A DNA stretch of 64,000 nucleotides from Oscillatoriales cyanobacterium SM2_2_1 (GCA_012031145.1 JAAUUH010000001.1:1-64000); one strand, 5' to 3'; shown: positions 21,301-34,069, numbered from the stretch's first letter. Numbers and translations are program-made. The notes: a model not told the origin generated them from the letters alone.

Positions 21301-22038
21301 TTAGTCGGGTATGGAGTCTAGCAGAGCAATACTCACTTCTAGTACCGAGTTCACCACTTGGATCGCCCCGGCGTTGCGCAACTGCTGGGTATAGGTCTGA
21401 CGCCTCTCTAGGGGGACGTGGGGTGGAATCACCCCAATTCCAATGAAACGTTGTTCCCGATCGCTCGTTTGGGCTCGACCCACGGTTAGCATATCCGCCA
21501 CCGTATCCCCGACATAGATCACTTGTCGGATCGGTCTCCCTTGCCCAGTCAGACCATCCACCGCCTGCCATAATCCCGCCGGTTCCGGTTTCCCCGGAGC
21601 ATCCTCCATCGCCACTAGAACAGCCCCATTGACCGCCAACCGGTTGAGGACAAACAGTGCCGAAGCCCGTGTCGCCCCACTGAAAAACCCCCAGCGCACC
21701 CCTGCTGCCGTTAAACCAGCAAAATATTCTGGAGTTGCCAACAGTGGCTCACCGGCAATATAGCCATTAAATCCATTTCCCCGGTAGCGCTGCTGAAAAA
21801 AGTCCACCACCCGTTCCCGGTCTGGCACGAGTCCGCGCCGTCGAATTAACTCACAGGAAGCATCCCAATCGTTATTCCACAGCCCCTCTGCCTTCAAGCA
21901 ATCAATTTCCTCTGCCGAGGGGCGATCGCCCGCAAACTCTGCCACCGTATCCGCTAGAGCTCGCCGGTAAGAACCAGAAACATCGCGAATTACTCCATCA
22001 ATATCAAAGATAAAAGCGGTATGTGATCGGACTACCAT
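21301..22038 (-). CDS. HAD-superfamily hydrolase
   Basis: AFIFDIDGVIRDVSGSYRRAL; FFSGATRASA; YVGDTVADM. Confidence 0.85.
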   Translation of the reverse strand: MVVRSHTAFIFDIDGVIRDVSGSYRRALADTVAEFAGDRPSAEEIDCLKAEGLWNNDWDASCELIRRRGLVPDRERVVDFFQQRYRGNGFNGYIAGEPLLATPEYFAGLTAAGVRWGFFSGATRASALFVLNRLAVNGAVLVAMEDAPGKPEPAGLWQAVDGLTGQGRPIRQVIYVGDTVADMLTVGRAQTSDREQRFIGIGVIPPHVPLERRQTYTQQLRNAGAIQVVNSVLEVSIALLDSIPD

Positions 22039-22102
22039 GTTAATATTTAAGATCGCAGATTATAGGAATATAACAGCGTCAGCACACAATTAAAGGTAGG
22101 TC

Positions 22103-22417
22103 ATGGAGGTACAACGTTTGTCTCAGTATGTGCTCAAGATTTTGTGGTTAGAAAGTAATGTTGCCCTTGCCGTTGATCAAATTGTTGGCAAAGGACACAG
22201 CCCACTCACTAAATATTTCTTTTGGCCCCGGGATGATGCTTGGGAACAACTGAAAGCAGAAATGGAAAGCAAGCCCTGGATTTCCGATCAAGATCGGATT
22301 GAAATCCTTAACAAAGCCACAGAAGTGATCAACTACTGGCAAGAAGAAGGTAAAAAACGCCCCATGTCTGAAGCTCAAGCCCGTTTCCCCGATGTGATAT
22401 TTACTGGCAGCAACTAG
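22103..22417 (+). CDS. ycf65: Ycf65 / PSRP-3 ribosomal protein
   Basis: [40 protein letters not shown]...[22 protein letters not shown]. Confidence 0.9.
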   Translation: MEVQRLSQYVLKILWLESNVALAVDQIVGKGHSPLTKYFFWPRDDAWEQLKAEMESKPWISDQDRIEILNKATEVINYWQEEGKKRPMSEAQARFPDVIFTGSN

Positions 22418-22449
22418 GCGATCACCGGCGATCATCCAGATAAGAAACA

Positions 22450-22479
22450 AAACCCCCAGTCTATTAAGAAAGGGGGTTT
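22450..22479. terminator. Bidirectional intrinsic terminator between ycf65 and psbC
   Basis: AAACCCCC-14 nt-GGGGGTTT stem with flanking T-rich tracts on each strand. Confidence 0.75.
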
Positions 22480-22520
22480 CGTTTTGCTAAACAATGAGCT
22501 GAAACAGTAACCTGAAAATC

Positions 22521-23915
22521 CTAGGACTGAGCGTCAATTTCGCCCATCTTCAACACTGGCTCCGTCTTGCGGTTGATGCCCTTTTCAAAGCCAGCCACTG
22601 CTGCTCGGGCACGTCCAGCATGCCACAGGTGACCGACCAAGAAAAAGAAGAACAACACGAAGTGAGAAGTGGATAACCAAGAGCGGGGAGACACAAAGTT
22701 CACCGCATTAATTTCCGTAATCACACCACCCACGGAGTTGAGCGAGCCCAAGGGCGCATGGGTCATATACTCCGCAGCGCGACGAATCTGCCATGGCTGA
22801 ACATCATTCTTCAGCTTGTCAATATCCAAACCACTGGGTCCCCGTAGGGGTTCTAACCAAGGGGCTCGTACATCCCAGAATCGCATGGTTTCTCCACCAA
22901 AGATAATTTCTCCAGAGGGAGAGCGCATCAAGTATTTACCCAAACCGGTCGGTCCTTGGGAGGTGCCAATGTTGGCACCCAACTTTTGGTCGCGAACTAG
23001 GTAGGTAAACGCTTGGGATTGGGAAGCTTCAGGGCCAGTAGGGCCGTAGAACTCACTGGGATACACAGTGTTGTTGAACCAGACGTAACAAGTAGCAATA
23101 AATGCCATCAAGGACAGCGCACCCAAGCTGTAGGAAAGGTAAGCCTCTCCAGACCACACGAAGGCTCGGCGAGCCCAAGCAAAGGGCTTGGTAGCAATGT
23201 GCCAAATGCCGCCGGAAATGCAGATAAATCCAATCCAAATGTGACCACCAACCACATCCTCAAGGTTGCTCACCCCGATAATGTTGCCAGAACCACCAAA
23301 GGGAGAGCTCAGCACATAGCCGAAAATCACAAGGGGGTTCAGGGTTGGATTGGTGATCACACGGACATCACCACCGCCGGGTGCCCATGTGTCATAAAGA
23401 CCACCAAAAAACATGGCCTTAAACACCAGAAGAAAAGCACCTAAGCCCAGCAAGATCAGGTGGTAACCCAAAATGTTGGTCATTTGGTTTTTGTCTTTCC
23501 AGTCGTAGCCAAAAAATGTCGAGTAGTTCTCTAGAATCTCTGGCCCGCGGATGGCATGGTAAATGCCACCTAAGCCCAGAACGGCAGAGGAGATTAGGTG
23601 AAGCACGCCAACGACAAAGAAGGGAAATGTGTCAACTACTTCACCACCGGGGCCCATGCCCCAGCCTTGGGTTGCTAGGTGGGGTAACAGAATTAAACCT
23701 TGCTCATACATCGGCTTTTCGGGCACGAAGTGAGCCAATTCAAATAGGGTCATCGCGCCAGCCCAAAACACAATCAGCCCAGCATGGGCCACATGGGCAC
23801 CAAGAAGCTTTCCAGAAAGGTTGATCAGGCGAGCATTTCCCGACCACCAAGCAAAACCTGTGGTGTCAATTGAGCGACCACCGACTCCTAGAGAGTTAAA
23901 ATTAGCTGTTGTCAC
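22521..23915 (-). CDS. psbC: Photosystem II CP43
   Basis: [71 protein letters not shown] start with own GGAG. Confidence 0.96.
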   Translation of the reverse strand: MTTANFNSLGVGGRSIDTTGFAWWSGNARLINLSGKLLGAHVAHAGLIVFWAGAMTLFELAHFVPEKPMYEQGLILLPHLATQGWGMGPGGEVVDTFPFFVVGVLHLISSAVLGLGGIYHAIRGPEILENYSTFFGYDWKDKNQMTNILGYHLILLGLGAFLLVFKAMFFGGLYDTWAPGGGDVRVITNPTLNPLVIFGYVLSSPFGGSGNIIGVSNLEDVVGGHIWIGFICISGGIWHIATKPFAWARRAFVWSGEAYLSYSLGALSLMAFIATCYVWFNNTVYPSEFYGPTGPEASQSQAFTYLVRDQKLGANIGTSQGPTGLGKYLMRSPSGEIIFGGETMRFWDVRAPWLEPLRGPSGLDIDKLKNDVQPWQIRRAAEYMTHAPLGSLNSVGGVITEINAVNFVSPRSWLSTSHFVLFFFFLVGHLWHAGRARAAVAGFEKGINRKTEPVLKMGEIDAQS

Positions 23916-24014
23916 GAGAGAATATCTCCAACTTTTATTGCTTATGGTAAAGCTACCAGTAACAGGAAAGAAGATTCAAGCCCGTTACCGATAGCGTAAA
24001 AATTAAAGGAGGAA

Positions 24015-25075
24015 TTAGAGAGCGTTCCCGCGGGGCAACACTTCTTCAGGGAAGATGAACTTTTCGGCGGGCTGGTCTTGGGGGGCCATCCATGCACGAA
24101 TGCCTTCATTCAAAAGCAAGTTCTTGGTGTAAAAAGTTTCAAACTCAGGATCTTCTGCGGCACGCACCTCTTGGGAAACGAAGTCATAGGCACGTAGGTT
24201 CAGGGCCAGACCGACTACACCGACGCTGGAAAACCACAGACCAGTTACGGGTACAAAGAGCATGAAGAAGTGCAACCACCGCTTGTTAGAAAATGCAATC
24301 CCGAAGATTTGGCTCCAGTAACGGTTTGCAGTAACCATGGAGTAGGTCTCTTCCTCTTGGGTGGGGTTGAATGCCAAGAAGGTGTTGGCATTTTCGCCAT
24401 CCTTGTAAAGGGTGTTCTCTACTGTTGCACCGTGGATCGCGCAGAGCAAAGCGCCGCCCAAAATGCCCGCTACGCCCATCATGTGGAAGGGGTTAAGCGT
24501 CCAGTTGTGAAACCCTTGGAAGAAAAGAATGAAACGGAAAATACCGGCTACGCCAAAGCTAGGGGCAAAGAACCAACCAGCCTGCCCCAAGGATAGAGCA
24601 AGAATACAGAGACAAACACAGCAATGGGACCGGAGAAGGCGATCGCGTTGTAGGGGCGGAGACCAACCAGACGGGCAATCTCGAACTGACGCAACATGAA
24701 GCCGATCAGACCAAAAGCACCGTGCAATGCCACGAAAGTCCACAGACCACCAATTTGGCACCAACGGGTAAAGTCACCTTGGGCTTCAGGACCCCACAGA
24801 AGCAACAGGGAGTGACCCATGCTCAAAGCGGGAGTAGAAACTGCAGCGGTCAAGAAGTTGCAGCCTTCGATAAAACTAGAGGCTAAACCGTGGGTGTACC
24901 AGGAAGAAACAAACGTGATCCCGGTGAAGAAGCCGCCTAGGGCCAAAAAAGCGGTAGGGAACAGCAACAGGCCGCTCCAACCAACAAAGACAAAGCGATC
25001 GCGCTTTAGCCAGTCATCAAGGATGTCGAACCATCCACGCTCAACTTGCTGCGATCTTCCGATAGCAATCGTCAT
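24015..25075 (-). CDS. psbD: Photosystem II D2, split by a frameshift near 24591
   Basis: 24548-25075 = N-terminus to ..VSVFLLYP; 24015-24764 = [23 protein letters not shown]; one base restores [10 protein letters not shown]. Confidence 0.95.
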
Positions 25076-25591
25076 AGTAAATCCCTCTGTACAATCGTTT
25101 TGAACGGATTTTGCCTAAGCTTAACACATCTTTACTTTTGATCCCCGATGTTGACGAAGTTCATGGCAGATGCGGTGATACAACTATTTATCAACTTTTT
25201 TTCGGGGTAGTGCAAGGCATGGTTTCTAAAGAAAAGTAAAAGGATCTTTGGCTTCGCAACCAACTACAAACTAAGTAGAAATACTTAGTTTTTCGAGAAT
25301 CTTTTACCTACCCCTTAAGTGGGGCAGTCCGGCGCTATCGGGGGGACTATGGGTCAAGTTTTTATGGATCGATATATCGTCGGTGCGATTTGGGTGAGTT
25401 GCCTTTGGGGGCGGGCATAGGATTGCACTTTTCAGAAGGTTAATGCCCAAGAAGAAGTCCTAGCCCTAGACAAAAGAGGATTTGCGGTTCGGTGGCTCTA
25501 GAGTCTTAACAAAATGGGAAGACGGCATACTTTGGAGGGGGGATCGGGGATGATCGAGCCAAATTCGCAAGCTTTTAGGTAGGGGAGAACG

Positions 25592-26395
25592 ATGGACTTA
25601 CTCAATAATTTGTTAGTTCTTGGGGTGAATGCAGGGACTAAGGTACTGTTGGCGATCGCCCTTTGGTTTGTGGGACGGCGGCTGATCACCCTCGCCACAA
25701 CACTCACTTCAAGCACCCTCAAGGGGCAGCGGATTGACCAAACATTAATTAGTTATCTGATTACGGGTCTCTCAGTGCTACTGAATATTGTGCTGGTAGT
25801 GGCTATTTTGGGGTATTTCGGGATCGAGACCACCTCCTTTGCCGCCCTGTTGGCAGCGGCTGGGGTGGCAATTGGGGCAGCATGGAGTGGGTTGTTGGCC
25901 AACTTTGCGGCTGGGGCGTTTCTGATCGTGTTGCGTCCCTTCCAAGTGGGTGACTTCGTCTCGGCCGGTGGGATCACCGGTACGGTTGTGGAGATTGGTT
26001 TGTTCGTCACGGCAATTGATACCCCTGATCATGTCCGCACCTATGTAGCTAACAACAGGCTTTTTGGAGATAATATCCAGAATTTTTCAACTAACTCCTT
26101 TCGACGGGTTGATTTAGAAGCTCAAGTAGATCACACAGTGAATCCTAACGAAGCAGCGCGAATTTTGCGGGAACGCATCGTCAATATTCCTAATGTATTG
26201 AGCAACCCGGAGCCAAGTATTGAAGTTCTCGGGTTTAACCCAATGGGTGTGGTTTTGGCAGTGCGCCCATTTTGCAATAATAGTAACTACTGGCAAGTTT
26301 ACTTTGATACAAATCGTGTGATTAAGGAATCCTTTAGCGAGTCGGGCTTCCCTACGCCTAAGCAACATTTTGAGGTGCGCCAAGGATCGGTTTAG
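25592..26395 (+). CDS. MscS-family mechanosensitive channel
   Basis: AALLAAAGVAIGAAWSGLLANFAAGAFLIVLRPFQVGDFV. Confidence 0.9.
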   Translation: MDLLNNLLVLGVNAGTKVLLAIALWFVGRRLITLATTLTSSTLKGQRIDQTLISYLITGLSVLLNIVLVVAILGYFGIETTSFAALLAAAGVAIGAAWSGLLANFAAGAFLIVLRPFQVGDFVSAGGITGTVVEIGLFVTAIDTPDHVRTYVANNRLFGDNIQNFSTNSFRRVDLEAQVDHTVNPNEAARILRERIVNIPNVLSNPEPSIEVLGFNPMGVVLAVRPFCNNSNYWQVYFDTNRVIKESFSESGFPTPKQHFEVRQGSV

Positions 26396-26963
26396 GGTGT
26401 GCGCGATTTCAGGCGTAGATAGAGATGTTCTAAATTGCTCCGATTGGTTGATTTAAACCATGGCTAACTAACATTAGGGGTCGATGTCAGGGACTAGGGC
26501 TGACTTTTGTGTAGAACTTTAGAACGAGATGTTTTCGACTCTGACTGCAACGGCTGATTCCCTGGACGTTCTTCTAGGGTTAATTCTTGCCCTAAATGTA
26601 GCGATATTCGGGTAGGCTTGGACATCGAAGGAAAGGGGGTTTGGGGGCTGCGCCCTCAGCTAGGGGTTTCACCCCTGCACCCCGTCCTAACCAAGTTATT
26701 GACAACTACATATGGAGAGAAAAAGGTTTAGAGTCCCCATTCCTCCCATAGAAGCTGTCATTACTTTTGCAGTGAATCCGCAGTGAATCCATAGATGATG
26801 GATCGGAGGAATTCACAAAGGGTTCTGATCAGTTTGGGACATCTGTGCGACACCTGTGCGACACCTAGGACGGCACTACTCGCACCGCATCGGCTATTTC
26901 ATTAGCTATTTGTAGGCGTGCAACAGGGTTCCGTCTGCGGCAAACATCTTCCAATTGTATTTC

Positions 26964-29248
26964 CTAGGAGCTGGGAGGACGGTTGGCGATCCATTTCAGC
27001 CACTGCCCCAGGGAGCGCCATGGGGTCAAGGGATGCAGATGGGGGGTGTGGTGACGGGCCAGACTTTCCACCGATTGGAGGGCGGCATATTGCAACCCTA
27101 AAAAGCTATCTACCGCTGCGTAGGGCCCACCCAAGGTGGCGGCTCCAGCCGCATAGAAGCGTCCTGTTCCGTTGCGGAGCTGGGGAATTTCAAAGTCGTT
27201 GGCAACTTGGAGGCGTCCATTGGAATTCAGGGGCAGGTGATAACAATCCACTAAATCTTTGAGGAGGGGATTAGCCTCGGCCCGGGCATCTAGTCCTGTG
27301 GCATCGATGATGAAATCAGCGTGCAGCTCCCGGGTGGCGGGCATGGGCTGTTCAAGAATGCGGGTGACAAGGGTGTCATTGGGGCCCCTCTCGACACTTT
27401 GCACCGTGCCGAAGGCGATTTGATACCATCCTGCCCGCAATCCGGCGGCAACAATGCGCTGCCAATCTTGGCGGTCGGCGGTGGTGGTGCCTCCCCAGTC
27501 GGTCAGGAGCTGTTGGCGAAGCTCTGGGGAGGACTGCTCTAGGAGGTGTCGTAGGGTGCCGCCCCAACAGGCTTTGGGCCAATTAAAGGGTTGGAGCTCG
27601 TAATGGTTTTTGACGGGCCGCTGGGCACTACCATAGCGATTACCGTGCAGTTTGGGGCTGCGCATGAGGTGTAAAAGGGCGATCGCCGGTCGGGATGGGC
27701 TTGGCGCAGTTCATGGATCCGCTGGACAATGCGAGAGGCCACAATTCCCCGCCCCCGAATCAGGATTGTCCCCCCCCGTTGGCTCAGATGTTCATAAATA
27801 TGGTCGTGATCTTCGTAGGCATTGACGACGGTTTTTAGGTCATGGGTACGGAGACGATATTCTTGAAGATCGGGGAGGAACTGCACTGCGGCATAGCCTA
27901 AGGCTAAATGGAGAACCGGCGCAACTAGGAATCCATAGGTGCCACCGCCAGCGGAGTAGGCGATCGCATAGCGGTCATCGGTGGTTTGACGGATCGACAG
28001 CACCCGCCCAAAGCGGTAAATCTGCGGCCAGTTAATCCGGGCAGCCTCTCGATCAATGGATGCAAACACATTGCCAGAGCGGGGGGTGTAGGTTTCTGCC
28101 CCAGCCCACGCGCAGGGTTCGGCAAACACACGCCACAGATAGGACAGGGCGGCGACGATGTGCCCCTGGGTCAAATCGTGCCAACTTTCGCGCCAGGCGT
28201 AGCTGGGAAATCCCCAAATGTTGTCGGGGCAAGAGTCGGAATTGGAGCGCAGGCGTTCGTGGGCAGGAATTTGGGAGTGGCGACACAGCCGTTGATAGCG
28301 GGCATAGGGTCGGTCTTCAATGCCGAGGGCCGTGATCTGGTGTTGGGGTACGCCACCAATGCGCAGGTAGTCGATCCAAATAAAACTACCCAGTCCGCCG
28401 CCGATCGCCCCGTAGATGGTTTCCTGAATCGGTACGCCAGTGGCCCGGAGGTCGGAAAGGCTGACTTGGGGGCGGTCAAAGCAGGGCGGGGGAAAGGAAG
28501 GGGCGATCGCGTCGGGAATCCCATCGGGAATCAAAATCGTGGAATGGGGGCTAGGAATTCGGGTTATGGCAAGCTCCTGGGAAGGAGCGGCGGCAATGGC
28601 AATAGCGTAGGGGCCCATCTGGAGGCTGTCACCACTCTGGAGGCGACCTTGGGTTGTGGGAATCTGATTAATTTTCAGTCCAGTTTTGCCGTGATTAGTA
28701 ACAGTCAGCGGAAAGTCGCTGCCCTCTATAAGGGCGTGGTAGCGAGAAACTTGTAAGCTGTTGAATGTTGTGAGTTTGGTAACGGGTAGACCACTGACCG
28801 TGCTGGGCATCAGTTGAGGATCGCGGCCGAGGGCGAGGGGAAGGGTGCTGCGTTGCGCCATGGGTTCACCGGTGGCGGGGTCTTCCCACAACAGTTCCAC
28901 GGTTAGGGGATCAGCGGGCGCAGGCCCTAACGGATGCCAAACCACGTGCAGGGTGAATTGGCCCAGAGTCAGGTGATCGCCCGGTTGTAAGGGTGCCTCC
29001 CCAGGGATCTGCTTGCCATTCACCCCAGTCCCATTGGTGCTACGGCAATCTACCACCCACACTGCCCCTTGGCGTTCTTCCAGTTGACTGTGCAGTCCGG
29101 AAACGGAGCAACTGGGATCATCCAGCCAGCAGGGAGTTCCTAGGGTCAGCCGCTGGCGATCACGCCCGATGGACACCGGGAGTGCCCCTGCACACGTCCG
29201 CTCTGCACCAGTATGGGGATCTCGCCATTGCAGGGTGACATGAATCAT
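26964..29248 (-). CDS. Double FHA domain plus FAD/NAD(P)-binding oxidoreductase-like protein, frameshifted near 27686
   Basis: FHA motifs (SIGRDRQRLTLG..SGLHSQLE..DCRSTNGTGVNG; ALGRDPQ..SRYHALIE..NHGKTGLKIN); C-terminal FIIDATGLDARA; two overlapping ORFs joined by one inserted base. Confidence 0.8.
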
Positions 29249-29291
29249 GGTCTAAGCTGAACGTGAAGATGATGATTAGGAGTATATCGCC

Positions 29292-30662
29292 ATGAACGGT
29301 GACGACACGATCGCCGCCATTGCCACTGCGATCGCCCCCCAGCAGGGTAGCATTGGCATCGTCCGCCTTTCGGGGCCCAAGTCCTTGGCGATCGCCCAGC
29401 AAATCTTCCACCCCGCCCACAATGGCCCCTGGGAAAGCCATCGTCTGTCCTACGGCCATGCCTACGACCCCGGCACGGGTACCCTCCTAGATGAATGCCT
29501 AGCCGTTTGGATGCAGGCTCCCCGCTCCTACACCCGCCAAGATGTGGTGGAATTTCAGGGGCATGGCGGCATGATGGTGGTGCAAACCCTGCTGCACGCC
29601 TGCCTGTCCTTGGGGGCGCGACTGGCCGAACCCGGTGAATTCACCCTTCGGGCGTTTCTCAATGGTCGGATTGACCTGACTCAAGCCGAAGGCATCCAAG
29701 ACCTTGTGGGAGCCCATTCTCCCCAAGCCGCCCAGATGGCCCTGTCCGCTGTGCGGGGCAAGTTAGCCCAACCCCTGCGCCACCTGCGCCACACCTGTGT
29801 GAATCTCCTCGCCGAAATTGAGGCCCGCCTCGATTTTGAAGAAGACCTGCCGCCCCTAGATCTTGCCGATCTCCAAGCGCAGCTCACTGCCGCCCTGCAG
29901 CAAACCCACCACTGGCTGTCCACCGCCGATCGGGGGGCGCTGCTGCGCTCTGGGCTGAATGTGGCCATTGTCGGTCGTCCCAACGTGGGTAAATCCAGCC
30001 TCCTCAATGCCTGGAGTCGCTGTGATCGCGCGATCGTCACCGACTTACCCGGCACCACCCGCGATGTCATAGATTCCCATCTTGTGGTTCACGGCATCCC
30101 GATCCACGTTCTCGATACCGCTGGCATTCGCGACACTGAGGATCGGGTGGAGCAAATCGGCGTCCAGCGATCGCGCCAAACCGCCAGCCAAGCCGACCTC
30201 GTTCTGCTCGTCATCGATGCCCAGGCCGGATGGACTCCGGGCGATCGCCAGATCTACGACCAAATTCGGGCCCGGCCCCTATTGATTGTGGTCAATAAGA
30301 CTGACCTCAGCCCCCACATTCCTGCCAACCTCCCCACCGACATTTTAGGCACCATCGGCACCGCCGCCGCCCAAAACCAAGGCATTGAGGAGCTTGAATC
30401 CGCCATTCTCCACCATGCCCAGCGGGGTATCCTGCATACCAGCGACCTGGATATCGCCATCAACCAACGGCAAAAGGCTTGTCTCATTGAGGTCGAGCAA
30501 TCCCTAGAGCGCGTCCTAGGGGCGATCGCCCTAGCCCTACCCCTTGATTTTTGGACCATTGACCTCCGCGCTGCTATCAGCGCCCTCGGCACAATTACGG
30601 GCGAAGAACTCACCGAATCCATCCTCGACCAAATCTTCAGCCGCTTTTGCATTGGCAAGTGA
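29292..30662 (+). CDS. mnmE: tRNA modification GTPase MnmE
   Basis: [49 protein letters not shown]-terminal FCIGK. Confidence 0.96.
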   Translation: MNGDDTIAAIATAIAPQQGSIGIVRLSGPKSLAIAQQIFHPAHNGPWESHRLSYGHAYDPGTGTLLDECLAVWMQAPRSYTRQDVVEFQGHGGMMVVQTLLHACLSLGARLAEPGEFTLRAFLNGRIDLTQAEGIQDLVGAHSPQAAQMALSAVRGKLAQPLRHLRHTCVNLLAEIEARLDFEEDLPPLDLADLQAQLTAALQQTHHWLSTADRGALLRSGLNVAIVGRPNVGKSSLLNAWSRCDRAIVTDLPGTTRDVIDSHLVVHGIPIHVLDTAGIRDTEDRVEQIGVQRSRQTASQADLVLLVIDAQAGWTPGDRQIYDQIRARPLLIVVNKTDLSPHIPANLPTDILGTIGTAAAQNQGIEELESAILHHAQRGILHTSDLDIAINQRQKACLIEVEQSLERVLGAIALALPLDFWTIDLRAAISALGTITGEELTESILDQIFSRFCIGK

Positions 30663-30694
30663 TCATCCCACCCCCAGCAACTTCCCTAAAAGCT

Positions 30695-31201
30695 ATGATT
30701 TCTCTTCGCGCTGCCACCATTGGCGACTTGAGGCTCCTGCGCCACTGGGATCAGCAACCCCATGTGATCGCCTCCGATCCTAACGACGATTGGAACTGGG
30801 CGATGGAACTCACCCGCACCCCTGATTGGCGAGAGCAATTGATTGCCGAACTTGAGGGCCGTCCCATTGGGTTTGTGGAGATCATTGACCCAGCGCGGGA
30901 GGAGAATCACTATTGGGGTGCGGTCTCGGCCGATCTTCGTGCTATTGACATTTGGATTGGTGAAGCAACCGATTTGGGTAAGGGCTACGGAACCCAGATC
31001 ATGGGGCTGGCCATAGCCCGATGTTTTGCCGACCCCTCTGTAACGGCAATCCTGATTGATCCGCTGGTCAGCAATATACGCGCCCATCGCTTCTATGAAC
31101 GTTTTGGGTTCCAGTTTGTGGAGCACCGCCAGTTTGGTGATGATGATTGCTGTGTCTATCGCTTGAGCCGGACAGATTGGCATCAAACCCAGTCCCCCTA
31201 A
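30695..31201 (+). CDS. GNAT acetyltransferase, AAC(6')-like
   Basis: IDIWIGEATDLGKGYGTQIMGLAI...ILIDPLVSNIRAHRFYERFGFQFVEHR. Confidence 0.75.
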   Translation: MISLRAATIGDLRLLRHWDQQPHVIASDPNDDWNWAMELTRTPDWREQLIAELEGRPIGFVEIIDPAREENHYWGAVSADLRAIDIWIGEATDLGKGYGTQIMGLAIARCFADPSVTAILIDPLVSNIRAHRFYERFGFQFVEHRQFGDDDCCVYRLSRTDWHQTQSP

Positions 31202-31241
31202 CCCTTTCCACACCGCTCGCCAAAGCCCCGTGGTTAAAAAT

Positions 31242-32338
31242 TCATCGATTAGGCCCCGGGCAACGGTAGAAGGGTCGCTTCACCACCACCGCCCCATGGC
31301 GCTGCTGGCGGATTTCGATCATCAGTTTGGTGCCGATCGCCCCATACCCGGGGGACACATAGGCCAGGGCAATGGGATGCTGCAGGGTGGGCGAGAGCGT
31401 ACCACTGGTGACAATGCCTATGGGTTCGGTGGCTGTTTCCTCGGCAAAAACGGCATAGTCATGGCGGGCGATGTTACGTCCGGCAAGGCTTAGACCCACC
31501 AACCGTCGGGAAACCCCCTGTTCCCGTTGCCGCTCTAGGGCAGTTCGGCCGATAAACTCTTCCTTTTCCTGCCAGTGGATCACCCAACCCAAGCTGGCTT
31601 CTAGGGGAGAAATCGTGTCATGCAAATCCTGTCCGTATAGGTGCATCGCCGCTTCCAAACGCAGAGTATCGCGGCAGCCCAGACCACAGGGGATGGCCCC
31701 GCCCCCCAAACATTCTTGCCATAGTGCCCGGCCCGTCGCTGGATCAGTCATCACCTCCACACCGTCTTCGCCCGTATATCCCGTGCGGGCCACAAAGCAG
31801 GGTTGCTGCCGAAATGTAAAGACCCCATGGCCAAAGCGGGGTAAGTGATCCACGGACATCCCCGTAACGGAGTGCAATAGGGCGATCGCCCCGGCCCCTG
31901 AATTGCCATCAGAATGCGATCAGCCGAATGATCGGCAAAAGTTACGCCCTTGGGGAGGTGGGCGCTAATCCAATCCCGATCCCGATCCGTCGTCGCCGCA
32001 TTGACAATCCACGACCAATGATCCGCGCTGTGGCGATAGAGGATCACATCATCAATCACGCCGCCCTGGTCATTGAGCAGCAGCGTATATTGGGCTTGCC
32101 CATCCTGCAAGCGCTCCAGATTAGAGGGCACCAGTCGCTGCAGTGCCGCGGTTACCCCGCTGCCGGTCACGGTAAATTTCCCCATGTGGGATACATCAAA
32201 CAGCCCGACCCCCGAGCGCACGGCATGGTGCTCGGCGACGATGCCCTGGTACTGCACGGGCATCTCCCAGCCACCAAAGGGCACGAAACGGGCACTCAAA
32301 CCCTGGTGCAAATCAAACAGAGGGGTACGGCGATTCAT
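31242..32338 (-). CDS. gcvT: Aminomethyltransferase (glycine cleavage T protein), frameshifted near 31889-31892
   Basis: RTPLFDLHQGLSARFVPFGGWEMPVQYQGIVAEHHAVRSGVGLFDVSHMGKF; other frame holds TGYTGEDGVEV; one base restores IQGPGAIALLHSVTG. Confidence 0.93.
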
Positions 32339-32342
32339 GGGG

Positions 32343-33224
32343 CTAGGGTAAATATGGGCGCAGAATGGGAGCTAATTTCGTCTTGGTATCCGCTGGCACC
32401 CGATCTAATTGGGTTAAAATCGCGTCTTTCAAGGCTGTGTGGGCGATCGAGGTGGGGCGATCCTGGGCAATTAGGGCGATCGCCCCTAGGATCACCTTCT
32501 GGGCATTTTGGGCATTTTGGCGCAGGTTTTGAATCACCAAATCTACGGTCACGGAGTCATGGTGGTCATGCCAGCAATCAAAGTCGGTGACAAGGGCGAG
32601 GGTAGCATAGGCGATCTCGGCTTCCCGAGCCAGTTTCGCCTCCGGCAGGTTGGTCATGCCAATCACCTTAGCGCCCCAACTCCGATAGAGAAAGGATTCG
32701 GCCCGAGTTGAAAATGCTGGCCCTTCCATGCACAGGTAGGTGCCACCGCGGTGAATGTGGCTAGCACCGAGATCCACGCCCACAGCGGCCCGGTGCAACA
32801 GTTGGGACAGGGCAGGGCAGAAGGGCTCGGCAAAGGCTACGTGGGCGACAATTCCCGACCCAAAGAAGGTGCTGGGGCGATCTTTAGTGCGATCAATAAA
32901 CTGATCGGGAATCACCAAGTCGAGGGGTTTGGCATATTCCTGGAGGGAGCCCACGGCAGAAACGGAGATCACATACTCTACGCCGAGAAGTTTCATGGCA
33001 TAGATATTGGCGCGGTAAGGCACTTCACTGGGCAGGAGATGGTGCGATCGCCCGTGCCGAGCGAGGAATACCACCGGAGTTCCCCCCACCGTGCCATGGA
33101 TGAACGCATCGGAGGGCGGGCCAAAGGGAGTATCACACGTAACCTCTTGACGATCCTCGAGGGCGTCCATTTGGTATAGTCCACTGCCACCAATAATGCC
33201 AATCGTTGCTTGGGGGAGGGTCAT
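32343..33224 (-). CDS. mtaP: S-methyl-5'-thioadenosine phosphorylase
   Basis: [58 protein letters not shown]. Confidence 0.92.
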   Translation of the reverse strand: MTLPQATIGIIGGSGLYQMDALEDRQEVTCDTPFGPPSDAFIHGTVGGTPVVFLARHGRSHHLLPSEVPYRANIYAMKLLGVEYVISVSAVGSLQEYAKPLDLVIPDQFIDRTKDRPSTFFGSGIVAHVAFAEPFCPALSQLLHRAAVGVDLGASHIHRGGTYLCMEGPAFSTRAESFLYRSWGAKVIGMTNLPEAKLAREAEIAYATLALVTDFDCWHDHHDSVTVDLVIQNLRQNAQNAQKVILGAIALIAQDRPTSIAHTALKDAILTQLDRVPADTKTKLAPILRPYLP

Positions 33225-33225
33225 T

Positions 33226-33966
33226 TTAGGCAGCCGGTTTCAAGTTTTCTTTACCCTTGGTGAGGGTCATGGACACAATTGCGTCACCAACGGTGATTTG
33301 ATCCACCAACTCCATACCCTGAACCACCTTGCCAAACACCGCATAGGAGCCATCCAAAAAGCCAGTTTCCGCCAAGGTGATATAAAACTGGGAAGAAGCT
33401 GAATCAGGATTTTGCGATCGCGCCATGGCTAGGGCCCCACGGTTGTGGCGCAAGGCAATCTTGCTGGTATTGGGCAACACTTTGCTGTAGGTGGGAGCAG
33501 CCTCACCTTCTACCTTAATTTCTAGGGGAATGTTACGCGGCTGCTTGGTTTGGGGATCGGTAAACCCGCCTGTACCATTGCCGAGGGGATCGCCGCCCTG
33601 GGCCACGAAGGGAGACGGATCCTTAACCACCCGGTGGAAGGTTAGGTTGTCGTAAAACCCCCGGGACACGAGGTCGGCAAAATTTCCAGCGGTCACCGGG
33701 GCATTGGTTCCATCCAGTTCCAGCACCACAGTGCCATTTTTGAGGGTCATCTCTACCGTCGCACTGCCCTCCAGTTTGGGCAATTTAGCAAACAATTGGG
33801 TCATGGTCGGCTCCAAAGTCGGGGTGGGGGAAGCAGAGGGCTGGGCGATCGCCACTGGGGAGGACGTTGTCTCTGGGGCGGAGGCACCCGTCGGCGCACA
33901 ACTGGCTAAAAGAACCATCGCCACTAAAACCACGAACATCCTTGCTATCGAAAACCAGCGAGTCAT
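33226..33966 (-). CDS. Cyclophilin-type peptidyl-prolyl isomerase, predicted lipoprotein
   Basis: [35 protein letters not shown]; lipobox-like LLASC. Confidence 0.92.
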   Translation of the reverse strand: MTRWFSIARMFVVLVAMVLLASCAPTGASAPETTSSPVAIAQPSASPTPTLEPTMTQLFAKLPKLEGSATVEMTLKNGTVVLELDGTNAPVTAGNFADLVSRGFYDNLTFHRVVKDPSPFVAQGGDPLGNGTGGFTDPQTKQPRNIPLEIKVEGEAAPTYSKVLPNTSKIALRHNRGALAMARSQNPDSASSQFYITLAETGFLDGSYAVFGKVVQGMELVDQITVGDAIVSMTLTKGKENLKPAA

Positions 33967-34069
33967 AGCACTTTCTCAATAAATCAGTAAGTTGGACAGA
34001 GTTACTCGTAACTCATCATACAAGCCCCGGGGGCGTCCCCATCATGGCAGAGTAACTCCGCCTAAAGAT

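Noticed and set aside
23013-23444. Long antisense ORFs, for example opposite psbC, mnmE, glmS and cca
   Set aside because: They mirror strong coding genes in high-GC DNA and show no recognisable protein families.
22521-25075. psbD/psbC as part of a far-red-light (FaRLiP) cluster
   Set aside because: No apc, psbA, psaA or rfp genes are present in the window; retained only as a check, not a claim.
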